Shown piece after piece: positions 46,223 through 52,937 of a stretch of DNA of 52,937 nucleotides (its first letter is position 1; every line of letters starts with the position of its first letter). Source of the DNA: Alphaproteobacteria bacterium (GTDB taxonomy: Bacteria; Pseudomonadota; Alphaproteobacteria; JACZXZ01). The position numbers and the translations under genes were made by a program. The stretch is taken from NCBI GenBank assembly GCA_035625915.1, contig DASPOR010000214.1:1-52937 (forward strand), given 5' to 3'. Below the pieces are notes generated by a model that made no database searches, was not told the origin of the DNA, and saw only the letters and a list, made by a program, of their open reading frames with translations.

Positions 46223-46252
46223 AACATATGTTGTGGTCAAAGCCGCTGTCAA
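46223..46252 (-). promoter_or_regulatory. Likely sigma-70 promoter of the H1-like gene
   Basis: On the minus strand TTGACA (46252-46247) and TATGTT (46228-46223) are 18 bases apart. Transcription would start near 46215, about 100 bases before the ATG. Confidence 0.6.
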
Positions 46253-46738
46253 CACTTTCTATTGTTGGGGATAACTTTTTGAGCGAATTTTGTTCGTAGA
46301 AGTTTCCCTTCGCTGGATTTCATCCTTCAAATTCCACGATAGATACCCTCGCATGTCATTCCGGCGTCGTCGGGACAACAAGACCGCCTAGAGTGGTGGA
46401 TTTGAAGTTCCCAGCATTTTGCTGGCATCCGCGATTAGGAACTTCAAATCCGAATACCACGCTCAATACAATATATTCCTCGTGTGGCCTTGAATCCGAA
46501 ATTCGCTCCCGGTCCCGCCCCCTTAATGTGGCGAATATCGGAATCGTCACACGAGGCGTCTGTACCGAAAAAGCCCGCATCTCCCCTTTTTGCTCGGAGG
46601 TGTTGGACAATCGGCATCAGCGACCGTTTCGATCTTAAACGCCGAGCGTTGACGGCGGGGGTCGCAACGCTGTCTTCTTGGGGCTCTTGCGTGCGTTTGC
46701 CGCCTCATGCGATGACGGAAAACAGGGAATGCCGAAGC
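46253..46738. other. Long AT-richer intergenic region
   Basis: This stretch between the promoter of the H1-like gene and the exporter gene is visibly AT-richer than its surroundings. It holds the inverted repeat listed separately and no frame with a family resemblance; the exporter frame stays open through its second half but shows no membrane or domain pattern there. Confidence 0.55.
46393..46460. repeat. REP/MITE-like nested inverted repeat
   Basis: GGATTTGAAGTTCC at 46398-46411 is the exact reverse complement of GGAACTTCAAATCC at 46438-46451. Outside it GTGGT (46393-46397) pairs with ACCAC (46456-46460) across a four-base bulge, and inside lies a CCAGC/GCTGG hairpin. The size and shape fit a dispersed extragenic palindrome or a degenerate mobile-element end. 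Confidence 0.6.
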
Positions 46739-48310
46739 ATGGAAAGCCGTCTATCCGCTGCTCCACCCGCCGCCTTCGGCCACCGCGAAATTCTCGTGAT
46801 TTTGAGCGGGGTCATGTTGGGAATGATACTCGCCGGCCTCGATCAGACGATCGTGGCGACAGCGCTGCCGACAATCGCGCGCGAACTTCATGGCATCCAG
46901 CACATGTCATGGGTTGTTTCCGGCTATTTGCTCACTTCGACCGCTGCGACCCCAATCTACGGAAAGCTATCGGACCTTTACGGCCGGAAGGTCATGCTGC
47001 AGGTGGCGATCGGTATTTTTCTGGTCGCATCGACCCTTTGCGCGATTGCCGGCACGATGACCGAACTTATACTCGCTCGCGCCCTGCAGGGAATTGGCGG
47101 TGGCGGCCTCATGGCCATGGCGCACGCCACGATCGCCGATGTGATCGCACCCCGCGATCGAGGGCGCTATCAGGGTTATTTTTCGAGCGTCTTTGCCGCC
47201 ACCAGCGTTGCCGGTCCGGTGCTCGGTGGATTTTTCTCGGATCACCTCACTTGGCGATGGGTTTTCTGGATCAACATTCCGATCGGCGTGGTCGCGATTC
47301 TCATATGCAATAAGACGCTCCGCAAGCTCACAGTCCCGCGGACGGCGCGCCGCGAGATCGATTATGTGGGTGCTACGCTGTTAGTGAGTGCTATAACCCT
47401 GCTCGTTCTTGCAACGACCTGGGGCGGCGTCGAGATGGCCTGGTCGTCGCCGAATCTAATCGGGCTCGTGGTCGCAAGTCTCGTACTTTTGGCCGCCTTC
47501 GTATTGAGGGAGCGGATTGCGCGCGAGCCTATTATTCCTCTTCGTCTATTCAGGATCGGCATATTCACCGTTGCTAGCATCGGATCCTTCCTGTCCTCGA
47601 TGGCGATGTTCGGCGCCATCATATTTCTTCCGTTGTTCCTCCAGCTCGTATCCGGCGAGACGGCGTCACAGTCCGGGTTTTTGTTGATTCCACTTACCGG
47701 TGCCATCGTCGCTGGCGCTTATGCGGCTGGGCGCATTGTCAGCCACACCGGACGGTACAAGATATTTCCAATCCTTGGGCTCGCCATTGCAACATTCGCG
47801 TTCGTACTTCTTTCGACGATGGATGCGCGTACCGGCCGCATCGAGTCCGGTTGTTTTATGGCGCTCGTCGGTTTGGGGATCGGAATGGTGCTGCCGATCA
47901 TGGTGGTCACGATACAAAACGCCGTCGATCTGCGAGACCTCGGCACGGGCACCGCCGCCGTGAATTTCTTCCGCTCGATGGGCGGATCTTTCGGCGTGGC
48001 TCTGCTCGGGTCGGTGCTGCTCAGTGAGCTCGATAGGCGGATTGCACGTGTGCCCGGTCACGAAACGATGGGCGACCGTCCAGCCTTCGACCTTCTGCAC
48101 GGCGATACGAGCAACATCGGTAAGCTTGGTGAATCGGCGCGCCGGCTACTCGTGATGGCTTTGGAGCAATCATTCACCGTCGTCTTTTTGACGGGGGCTG
48201 CCATTTCCGCAATCGCTCTGATTACGGTGTTTTTCCTCAAGGAGCTGCCCTTGCGGACTGCACAGCCGCACGGCCTCCCGGCGCCCTCGGCATCGGACGA
48301 CTGTGCTTGA
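46739..48310 (+). CDS. DHA2-family MFS multidrug exporter
   Basis: This 523-residue transporter has about fourteen hydrophobic helices, as in EmrB and QacA. Family motifs are LDQTIVATALPTIARELHG in helix 1, GKLSDLYGRKVML in the first cytoplasmic loop, RALQGIGGGGLMAM, and the antiporter motif C region AATSVAGPVLGGFFSDHLTW. It should exchange a drug or cationic compound for protons. The ATG at 46739 with AGGGA upstream is my choice; 46712 is an alternative. No regulator or membrane-fusion gene is adjacent. Confidence 0.9.
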   Translation: MESRLSAAPPAAFGHREILVILSGVMLGMILAGLDQTIVATALPTIARELHGIQHMSWVVSGYLLTSTAATPIYGKLSDLYGRKVMLQVAIGIFLVASTLCAIAGTMTELILARALQGIGGGGLMAMAHATIADVIAPRDRGRYQGYFSSVFAATSVAGPVLGGFFSDHLTWRWVFWINIPIGVVAILICNKTLRKLTVPRTARREIDYVGATLLVSAITLLVLATTWGGVEMAWSSPNLIGLVVASLVLLAAFVLRERIAREPIIPLRLFRIGIFTVASIGSFLSSMAMFGAIIFLPLFLQLVSGETASQSGFLLIPLTGAIVAGAYAAGRIVSHTGRYKIFPILGLAIATFAFVLLSTMDARTGRIESGCFMALVGLGIGMVLPIMVVTIQNAVDLRDLGTGTAAVNFFRSMGGSFGVALLGSVLLSELDRRIARVPGHETMGDRPAFDLLHGDTSNIGKLGESARRLLVMALEQSFTVVFLTGAAISAIALITVFFLKELPLRTAQPHGLPAPSASDDCA

Positions 48311-48326
48311 ATAGGGTGATTTGGCG

Positions 48327-49118
48327 CTACCGCGACGCCATTCGATCCTGCAGTGCCGCAAGAAACTTCGCGACTCGTCTGGCATTGACGCCAAAATCGC
48401 TTCGGCCGTAGCGCGATTCTGAGCGCATATCCAGCCGAGTTCCCGAGCCATCCGCAATAATTCGGAGCACGATATCGTCCTTGAAGCCGTACCAGAGGGT
48501 CGTATCGAATGCCTCAATGCGTCCCTCGGCGGGAGCGTCCGCCGTCACTGTCCAACCTGATTCCTTGACGAGCGAGAGCGCGGCAGCGAATACCTGATCG
48601 GGTGGTGCATTGAAAAAGGCGGGCTTGATATCGGGATAGCTCGCCAACTGTTGCTTTGCGATATCCGGCCCGCCATATGTGGCAGAATTCTCCGCACCTT
48701 GGCGGAGTGCCACTGCAGCGACAAAGGCCGGGGGGTTTTCGGTATCGGTTGTGATGTCGTGGATGTATGGCTTCGATGGCAGGATCACGTAACGGAAATA
48801 CGCGGGATAACCGGCGATCACAACGCTGACGGCGAGGCCACACAACGCGGCGAGGGTGCCCGATCGCCGGATTCGTTGGCGCGGCCAGAAAAGGGCGACG
48901 AGCGAAAGAAGGCCGGCGGCGATCGCAACATAGACCGAATACTCCAGGATCTTGAATCCGTCCCGGAAGTACCACAGGCCAAGGCGCCAGCCGAAACCGG
49001 AGGAAATTGCGGCGATACCCGCAAGAATGGCGAGTGTCAGGGCATAGCTCGACAGCGTCGCTCTGGTCGACGACTTGCCAGCGGAACTCGCGGCGGAATG
49101 GGCGGTTCGGTCAGACAC
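48327..49118 (-). CDS. DUF1499 membrane-anchored protein
   Basis: This 263-residue protein has about three N-terminal hydrophobic helices (residues 27-45, 60-78, 87-105) followed by a soluble DUF1499 domain. Its marks are PPDQVFAAALSLVKESGW, DTTLWYGFKDDIVLRI and SESRYGRSDFGVNARRVAKF. The domain has no known activity. The GTG start at 49118 follows TGGAGG. It converges with the exporter gene 16 bases away. Confidence 0.87.
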   Translation of the reverse strand: MSDRTAHSAASSAGKSSTRATLSSYALTLAILAGIAAISSGFGWRLGLWYFRDGFKILEYSVYVAIAAGLLSLVALFWPRQRIRRSGTLAALCGLAVSVVIAGYPAYFRYVILPSKPYIHDITTDTENPPAFVAAVALRQGAENSATYGGPDIAKQQLASYPDIKPAFFNAPPDQVFAAALSLVKESGWTVTADAPAEGRIEAFDTTLWYGFKDDIVLRIIADGSGTRLDMRSESRYGRSDFGVNARRVAKFLAALQDRMASR

Positions 49119-49353
49119 GGCTTGCCTCCACGCAATTGAACGCGCGCGTCCCCGTTTCTTCGTCGCCGCTAGGCAAGCATGGGGGGTCTTGAAAAGGCAA
49201 GCGCCTTGAAAATTAGGTTTTTCTAACGACTGGCCTAATGAGTTGGTGCCTGGCGCTGGATTCTCCCGCGGCGGTGCGGCAATCTAGGTCGACGAAAGAA
49301 CTTGACAGCCGATGACGGATACCGACGGCACGGCGTCCTGACAAAGGTAAAAA

Positions 49354-50658
49354 ATGACAAATCCCGCGGTAGCCGGCGAGTCGCAGCCGAACAATTTTAG
49401 TGCGAGCGAAGCTGCGCGCCGCATTGCGCGCGGCGAGCTCAGTTCAATTGACCTTGTCGAGGCATGCCTCACGCGCATCGCCAAGCGCGAGCGCACCGTC
49501 GGTGCGTGGCAGCATCTCGACCCGGATTCCGCGCGCGAAATGGCGCGCACGCACGACGCCGAGGCGCCGCGTGGCGCGCTTCACGGTGTGCCGGTCGGAA
49601 TCAAGGACATCTTCGACACGGCTGACATGCCCACTACCTATGGCTCTGACATCTATCGGCATAACCGGCCGAGCGCCCATGCTGCGGCGGTCGAATTGCT
49701 GGTGGCGGCCGGCGCCATCGTGCTCGGTAAGACGGTCTCTACCGAGTTCGCGTATTTCACGCCGGGAAAAACCTCTAACCCCCATAACCGGGCTCATACG
49801 CCAGGCGGCTCATCGAGTGGATCGGCGGCGGCCGTGGCGGACTACATGGTGCCGCTTGCGATCGGCAGCCAGACCGCGGGCTCGGTGATTCGGCCAGCGG
49901 CTTTCTGCGGTGTCATCGGATTCAAACCGAGTCATGGTGTCGTCTCGATGATGGGTGCCAAACCCTTTGCCCCTTCCCTTGATACCGTCGGCACTTTCTC
50001 TCGCTCGGTCGAAGACACCGAATTGATTGCCCGCGTCCTCATGGGCGACAATCTCAGAACGCCGGATTTGGCGGTTGAGCGTCCGCGCCGCATCGGCATT
50101 TGCCGGACCGAACATTGGAGGGAGGCGGGGCCCGCCACCGTCGTTGCGATGGACACGGCGGCGGCCGAGCTTCAACGGCACGGTGTCGAGACTGTCGACC
50201 TCATGTTGCCGGAAGCTTGCCAAGGGCTCACCGAAGCCCAGCATGTCGTCATGGCGTTCGAGGCGCGCCTCTCCTACGCGGTGGAACTGCGCGACCACGC
50301 GAGTCAGCTAAGTCAAAAGCTTCTCGACTTTCTTGAGGAATCCCGCACGATCTCTGAAGGGCGATATTCTGCGGCCCTCCAACGCACGGCAATCGCGCGA
50401 GCTGCATTCGACGCCCTCCTTGAAAAATTCGACCTTGTGATGACCCCGAGCGCGCCGGGTGAGGCGCCTCTCGGACTGAACGCGACGGGCGATCCCATTT
50501 TCAACCGACTCTGGACGTTGCTTCACGTTCCGTGCGTGACGATCCCTTTTGCAACCGGGCCGCACGGCCTGCCGATCGGTCTGCAGTTCGTAGGGCGTTT
50601 CAAGCACGACCGCACACTGTTGGCGCTTGTGCGTTGGATTGAAGCCGAACTCTCTTAG
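49354..50658 (+). CDS. Amidase (amidase signature family)
   Basis: This 434-residue hydrolase has the Ser-cisSer-Lys triad of the amidase signature family. K84 lies in GIKDIFDT, the cis-serine is probably S153 in PGGSSSGSAAAV, and S177 lies in QTAGSVIRPAAFCG. Relatives hydrolyse indoleacetamide, malonamide, allophanate and other amides, or act in GatCAB. No GatB or GatC is near and the protein is shorter than GatA, so a catabolic amidase is likely. AAGGT precedes the ATG. Confidence 0.9.
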   Translation: MTNPAVAGESQPNNFSASEAARRIARGELSSIDLVEACLTRIAKRERTVGAWQHLDPDSAREMARTHDAEAPRGALHGVPVGIKDIFDTADMPTTYGSDIYRHNRPSAHAAAVELLVAAGAIVLGKTVSTEFAYFTPGKTSNPHNRAHTPGGSSSGSAAAVADYMVPLAIGSQTAGSVIRPAAFCGVIGFKPSHGVVSMMGAKPFAPSLDTVGTFSRSVEDTELIARVLMGDNLRTPDLAVERPRRIGICRTEHWREAGPATVVAMDTAAAELQRHGVETVDLMLPEACQGLTEAQHVVMAFEARLSYAVELRDHASQLSQKLLDFLEESRTISEGRYSAALQRTAIARAAFDALLEKFDLVMTPSAPGEAPLGLNATGDPIFNRLWTLLHVPCVTIPFATGPHGLPIGLQFVGRFKHDRTLLALVRWIEAELS

Positions 50659-50734
50659 GGGATGGTACGACGAGCGGGGCCTCTCCGGGCGTGGAGCGCT
50701 TCATGCGCGCTGCGGGAGTTCCACCGCTGAAGCA

Positions 50735-52276
50735 CTACATCACTGCACCCATCTGCCAAGGTGCGAATTCATCTTCGCCCATGCCGAGGAGTTCGCTCTT
50801 CGTCTTCTGGCCGGACGCCGTCTTGAGGATGAGATCGAAGATTCGTGCCCCGCACGCCTCGACCGACTCAGCACCGTCTACGATCGTTCCGCAATTAATG
50901 TCCATATCGTCGCTCATCCGGTGGTAAAGCGAAGTGTTTGTCGCCAGCTTGAGTGACGGCGAGGGCTTGCAGCCGAAGACGGAGCCCCGTCCCGTCGTGA
51001 AGCAAATTACGTTGGCGCCACCCGCGACCTGGCCTGTCGCGGAAACAGGATCATAGCCGGGCGTGTCCATGAACACGAAACCCTTGGCCGTCACGGGTTC
51101 CGCGTATTTATAGACATCGACCAGGTTCGTCGTACCGGCCTTGGCGGCCGCACCGAGCGACTTTTCCAGAATCGTCGAAATGCCGCCCGCCTTGTTGCCG
51201 GGCGAAGGATTGTGGTTCATTTCGCCGCCGTGCTTAGCCGTGTAGTTTTCCCACCAATTCATGAGCTCGACGAGCTTGGCGCCGACCCCGGGGCTGACCG
51301 CCCGCCGTGTCAGAAGGTGCTCCGCCCCATACGTTTCGGGCGTTTCGGAGAGGATGACGGTGCCCCCGTGGCGTACGATGAGGTCGGAGGCCGCACCCAA
51401 AGCGGGGTTGGCCGAAATGCCCGAATATCCGTCGGAGCCGCCGCACTGAAGGCCGATTGTGATGTTGGAGGCAGGTACGGCATTGCGGCGTACCTTGTTC
51501 GCATCGGGCAACATCGCCTTGATCCGGGCAATGGCTTCCTGCACGGTCCTCCTGACGCCGCCTGTCTCTTGAATCGTCATGGTCTGGAGCAAGGGACCCT
51601 CGGAAAGTTCCTCGGCGCGCATGAGCCCGCCTATTTGCGCGGCCTCGCAGCCAAGGCCAAGGATAAGCACGCCGAAGAAGTTCGGATGACGCGCATAGCC
51701 GGCGATTGTGCGATGGAGAAGCTCCATGCCTTCCCCGTCGACGGCCATGCCGCATCCCGTCTTGTGGGTAAGAGCGACGACGCCGTCGACATTGGGAAAA
51801 TCGACAAGCAGCCCTTCGCCTGTGAAGGGATTGGTACGGAAAGCGTCGGAAATATGTCGTGCGGTTCCGGCTGAGCAGTTCACCGACGTCAGGATTCCGA
51901 TGTAGTTGCGGGTGGCGACACGGCCGTCCACGCGCACGATGCCTTCGAAGCTCGCGGGTTCATTCATATACTGGGTCGGTTTGGCGTTTTCACAATAGGC
52001 ATAGTCACGGGTAAAATCGTGCATGCCGCAATTATGTGTATGGATATGTTCCCCCGCCGAGATCGCGGACTCGGCAAAGCCGATTATTTGCCCATAGCGC
52101 AGGATTGGCTCACCCTTGGCGATGGCGCGCGTTGCGATCTTATGGCCGGAGGGTATATGGGTTCGGGCACTCACACCCTCGCCCGGAATATTGGTGCCAG
52201 GAAGAATATCGGCCCGGGCGACCGCGATATTGTCCGAAGGATTTAGACGAATGGTGAGGGCGGCGACTTCGGCCAT
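50735..52276 (-). CDS. UxaA-family sugar-acid dehydratase (altronate/galactarate type)
   Basis: This 513-residue lyase removes water from a hexonate or hexarate to give a 2-keto-3-deoxy acid. It has the N-terminal SAF domain (about residues 1-95, IAVARADILPGTNIP and HTHNCGMHD), and the catalytic part with TRNYIGILTSVNCSAG, HKTGCGM, GLQCGGSDGYSGISANPA and VFGCKPSPSLKLATN. These phrases are shared by altronate and galactarate dehydratases, which are not separable by eye. The ATG at 52276 is chosen because homology begins there. It is divergent from an SDR of the keto-deoxy-sugar-acid type. Confidence 0.9.
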   Translation of the reverse strand: MAEVAALTIRLNPSDNIAVARADILPGTNIPGEGVSARTHIPSGHKIATRAIAKGEPILRYGQIIGFAESAISAGEHIHTHNCGMHDFTRDYAYCENAKPTQYMNEPASFEGIVRVDGRVATRNYIGILTSVNCSAGTARHISDAFRTNPFTGEGLLVDFPNVDGVVALTHKTGCGMAVDGEGMELLHRTIAGYARHPNFFGVLILGLGCEAAQIGGLMRAEELSEGPLLQTMTIQETGGVRRTVQEAIARIKAMLPDANKVRRNAVPASNITIGLQCGGSDGYSGISANPALGAASDLIVRHGGTVILSETPETYGAEHLLTRRAVSPGVGAKLVELMNWWENYTAKHGGEMNHNPSPGNKAGGISTILEKSLGAAAKAGTTNLVDVYKYAEPVTAKGFVFMDTPGYDPVSATGQVAGGANVICFTTGRGSVFGCKPSPSLKLATNTSLYHRMSDDMDINCGTIVDGAESVEACGARIFDLILKTASGQKTKSELLGMGEDEFAPWQMGAVM

Positions 52277-52423
52277 GGAATATCTCACATCGATTGGATC
52301 GTATGCTCGCAGTATAGCCTTGCCGACGGGGATGTGAAGCGAAGGGAGCCGTGTGCGGCCCGCGTCTTGCCAAAGGTGCCATGTCACTTCTACCATCCGC
52401 CCAGAAACGAAAAGGGGCGAAGA

Positions 52424-52937
52424 GTGAGCGGACGGCTTCAAGGAAAGAAGGCGCTGATTACGGCCGCAGGGCAAGGGATTGGCCGGGCAAGCGCACTCGC
52501 TTTCGCACGCGAAGGTGCCGAAGTTGTCGCGACTGACATTAACGAGACGACGCTAGGGGAGATATCCGAAATCCCAGGTATCAGCGTGCGGCGGCTCAAT
52601 GTGATGGACTTTACCGCCATCGAACGACTCGGGCATGAACTCGGCTTCGTCGATATCCTCTTCAACTGCGCGGGCTATGTCCACCACGGCAATGTCCTCG
52701 AGGCCAGGGAGCCGGAATGGGATCTCGCGATGAATCTTAACGCGAAATCGATGTTTTACACGATCAAAACGTTCCTTCCGGCAATGCTGGAGAAGGGTCG
52801 GGGCTCGATCATCAATATGGCGTCGGTATCAGGCTCGGTGAGTGGCATCTTGAATCGCTTCGTTTATGGCGCAAGCAAGGCGGCCGTAATCGGACTTACC
52901 AAATCGGTGGCGATCGATTACATCAAGCGCGGCATCC
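52424..52937 (+). CDS. SDR oxidoreductase, 2-keto-3-deoxy-L-fuconate dehydrogenase type (3' end beyond window)
   Basis: The first 171 codons of an SDR are present and the gene runs off the window. It has ALITAAGQGIGRASALAFA, FNCAGYVHHGNV, and SIINMASVSGSVSGILNRFV with the active-site YGASK just after. The NRFVYGASKAAVIGLTK phrase resembles 2-keto-3-deoxy-L-fuconate dehydrogenases and animal BDH2. The GTG start follows AAAGGGGCGA. The adjacent dehydratase would supply a 2-keto-3-deoxy acid, so a shared sugar-acid pathway is likely. Confidence 0.82.
   Translation, partial: MSGRLQGKKALITAAGQGIGRASALAFAREGAEVVATDINETTLGEISEIPGISVRRLNVMDFTAIERLGHELGFVDILFNCAGYVHHGNVLEAREPEWDLAMNLNAKSMFYTIKTFLPAMLEKGRGSIINMASVSGSVSGILNRFVYGASKAAVIGLTKSVAIDYIKRGI

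Noticed and set aside
1-52937. CRISPR array, prophage or insertion sequence
   Set aside because: No regular spaced repeats, phage structural genes or transposase motifs were found on reading both strands.

Overview
The window is GC-rich bacterial DNA with dense genes, short Shine-Dalgarno-led starts and many 4-bp ATGA gene overlaps. The elongator tRNA-Met sequence, the cysteine desulfurase / 2Fe-2S ferredoxin / mnmA order and the wealth of ABC transporters for organic cations suggest a free-living alphaproteobacterium (Rhodospirillales or Hyphomicrobiales-like). This placement rests on general resemblance, not on a database comparison. No phage, transposase, integrase or CRISPR array is visible.

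Layout. 73-3223: a sulfur-relay group (cysteine desulfurase, ferredoxin, MnmA thiouridylase, small SCP2 protein), followed by tRNA-Met with its own promoter and terminator. 3996-7902: a complete polyamine-type ABC transporter (binding protein, two permeases, ATPase). 7974-10751: a LysR regulator divergent from a ThDP enzyme of the 2-ketoarginine decarboxylase type, with two dyads between them. 10817-17217: a four-gene leftward operon (nitrilase-family hydrolase, 935-residue Orn/Lys/Arg decarboxylase, ATP-grasp ligase-like protein, C45 Ntn-hydrolase). With the flanking transporter this looks like an uncharacterised pathway that makes or remodels an arginine- or polyamine-derived amide, and it is the most interesting part of the window. 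17439-17904: a decayed formate dehydrogenase gamma-subunit fragment and a 40-residue peptide gene.

17998-24081: a D-2-hydroxyacid dehydrogenase, then a 2-oxoacid dehydrogenase operon in the order E2, Asp/Glu-racemase-like, E1 alpha, E1 beta without E3, then an SDR. 24211-29643: a molybdenum hydroxylase operon (large, medium, small subunits) with RidA, followed by leftward VOC and formamidase-like hydrolase genes. 29994-36924: a second polyamine-type ABC transporter with a crotonase-fold enzyme that lacks the usual catalytic glutamates and an ADP-forming acyl-CoA synthetase. 36972-39589: an amidohydrolase-fold protein without metal ligands and a phytoene-desaturase-like oxidoreductase.

39820-49118: mixed single genes (secreted unknown, HD phosphohydrolase, CAP-domain protein, TspO, polysaccharide deacetylase, MtgA, beta-propeller Vgb-like protein, a 24-residue histone-H1-like peptide with a structured leader, DHA2 exporter, DUF1499 protein). 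49354-52937: an amidase, a UxaA-family sugar-acid dehydratase, and an SDR of the 2-keto-3-deoxy-L-fuconate dehydrogenase type that is cut by the window end.

Overall the window is accessory catabolism: import and breakdown of amines, amides and sugar acids, embedded among a few housekeeping genes.
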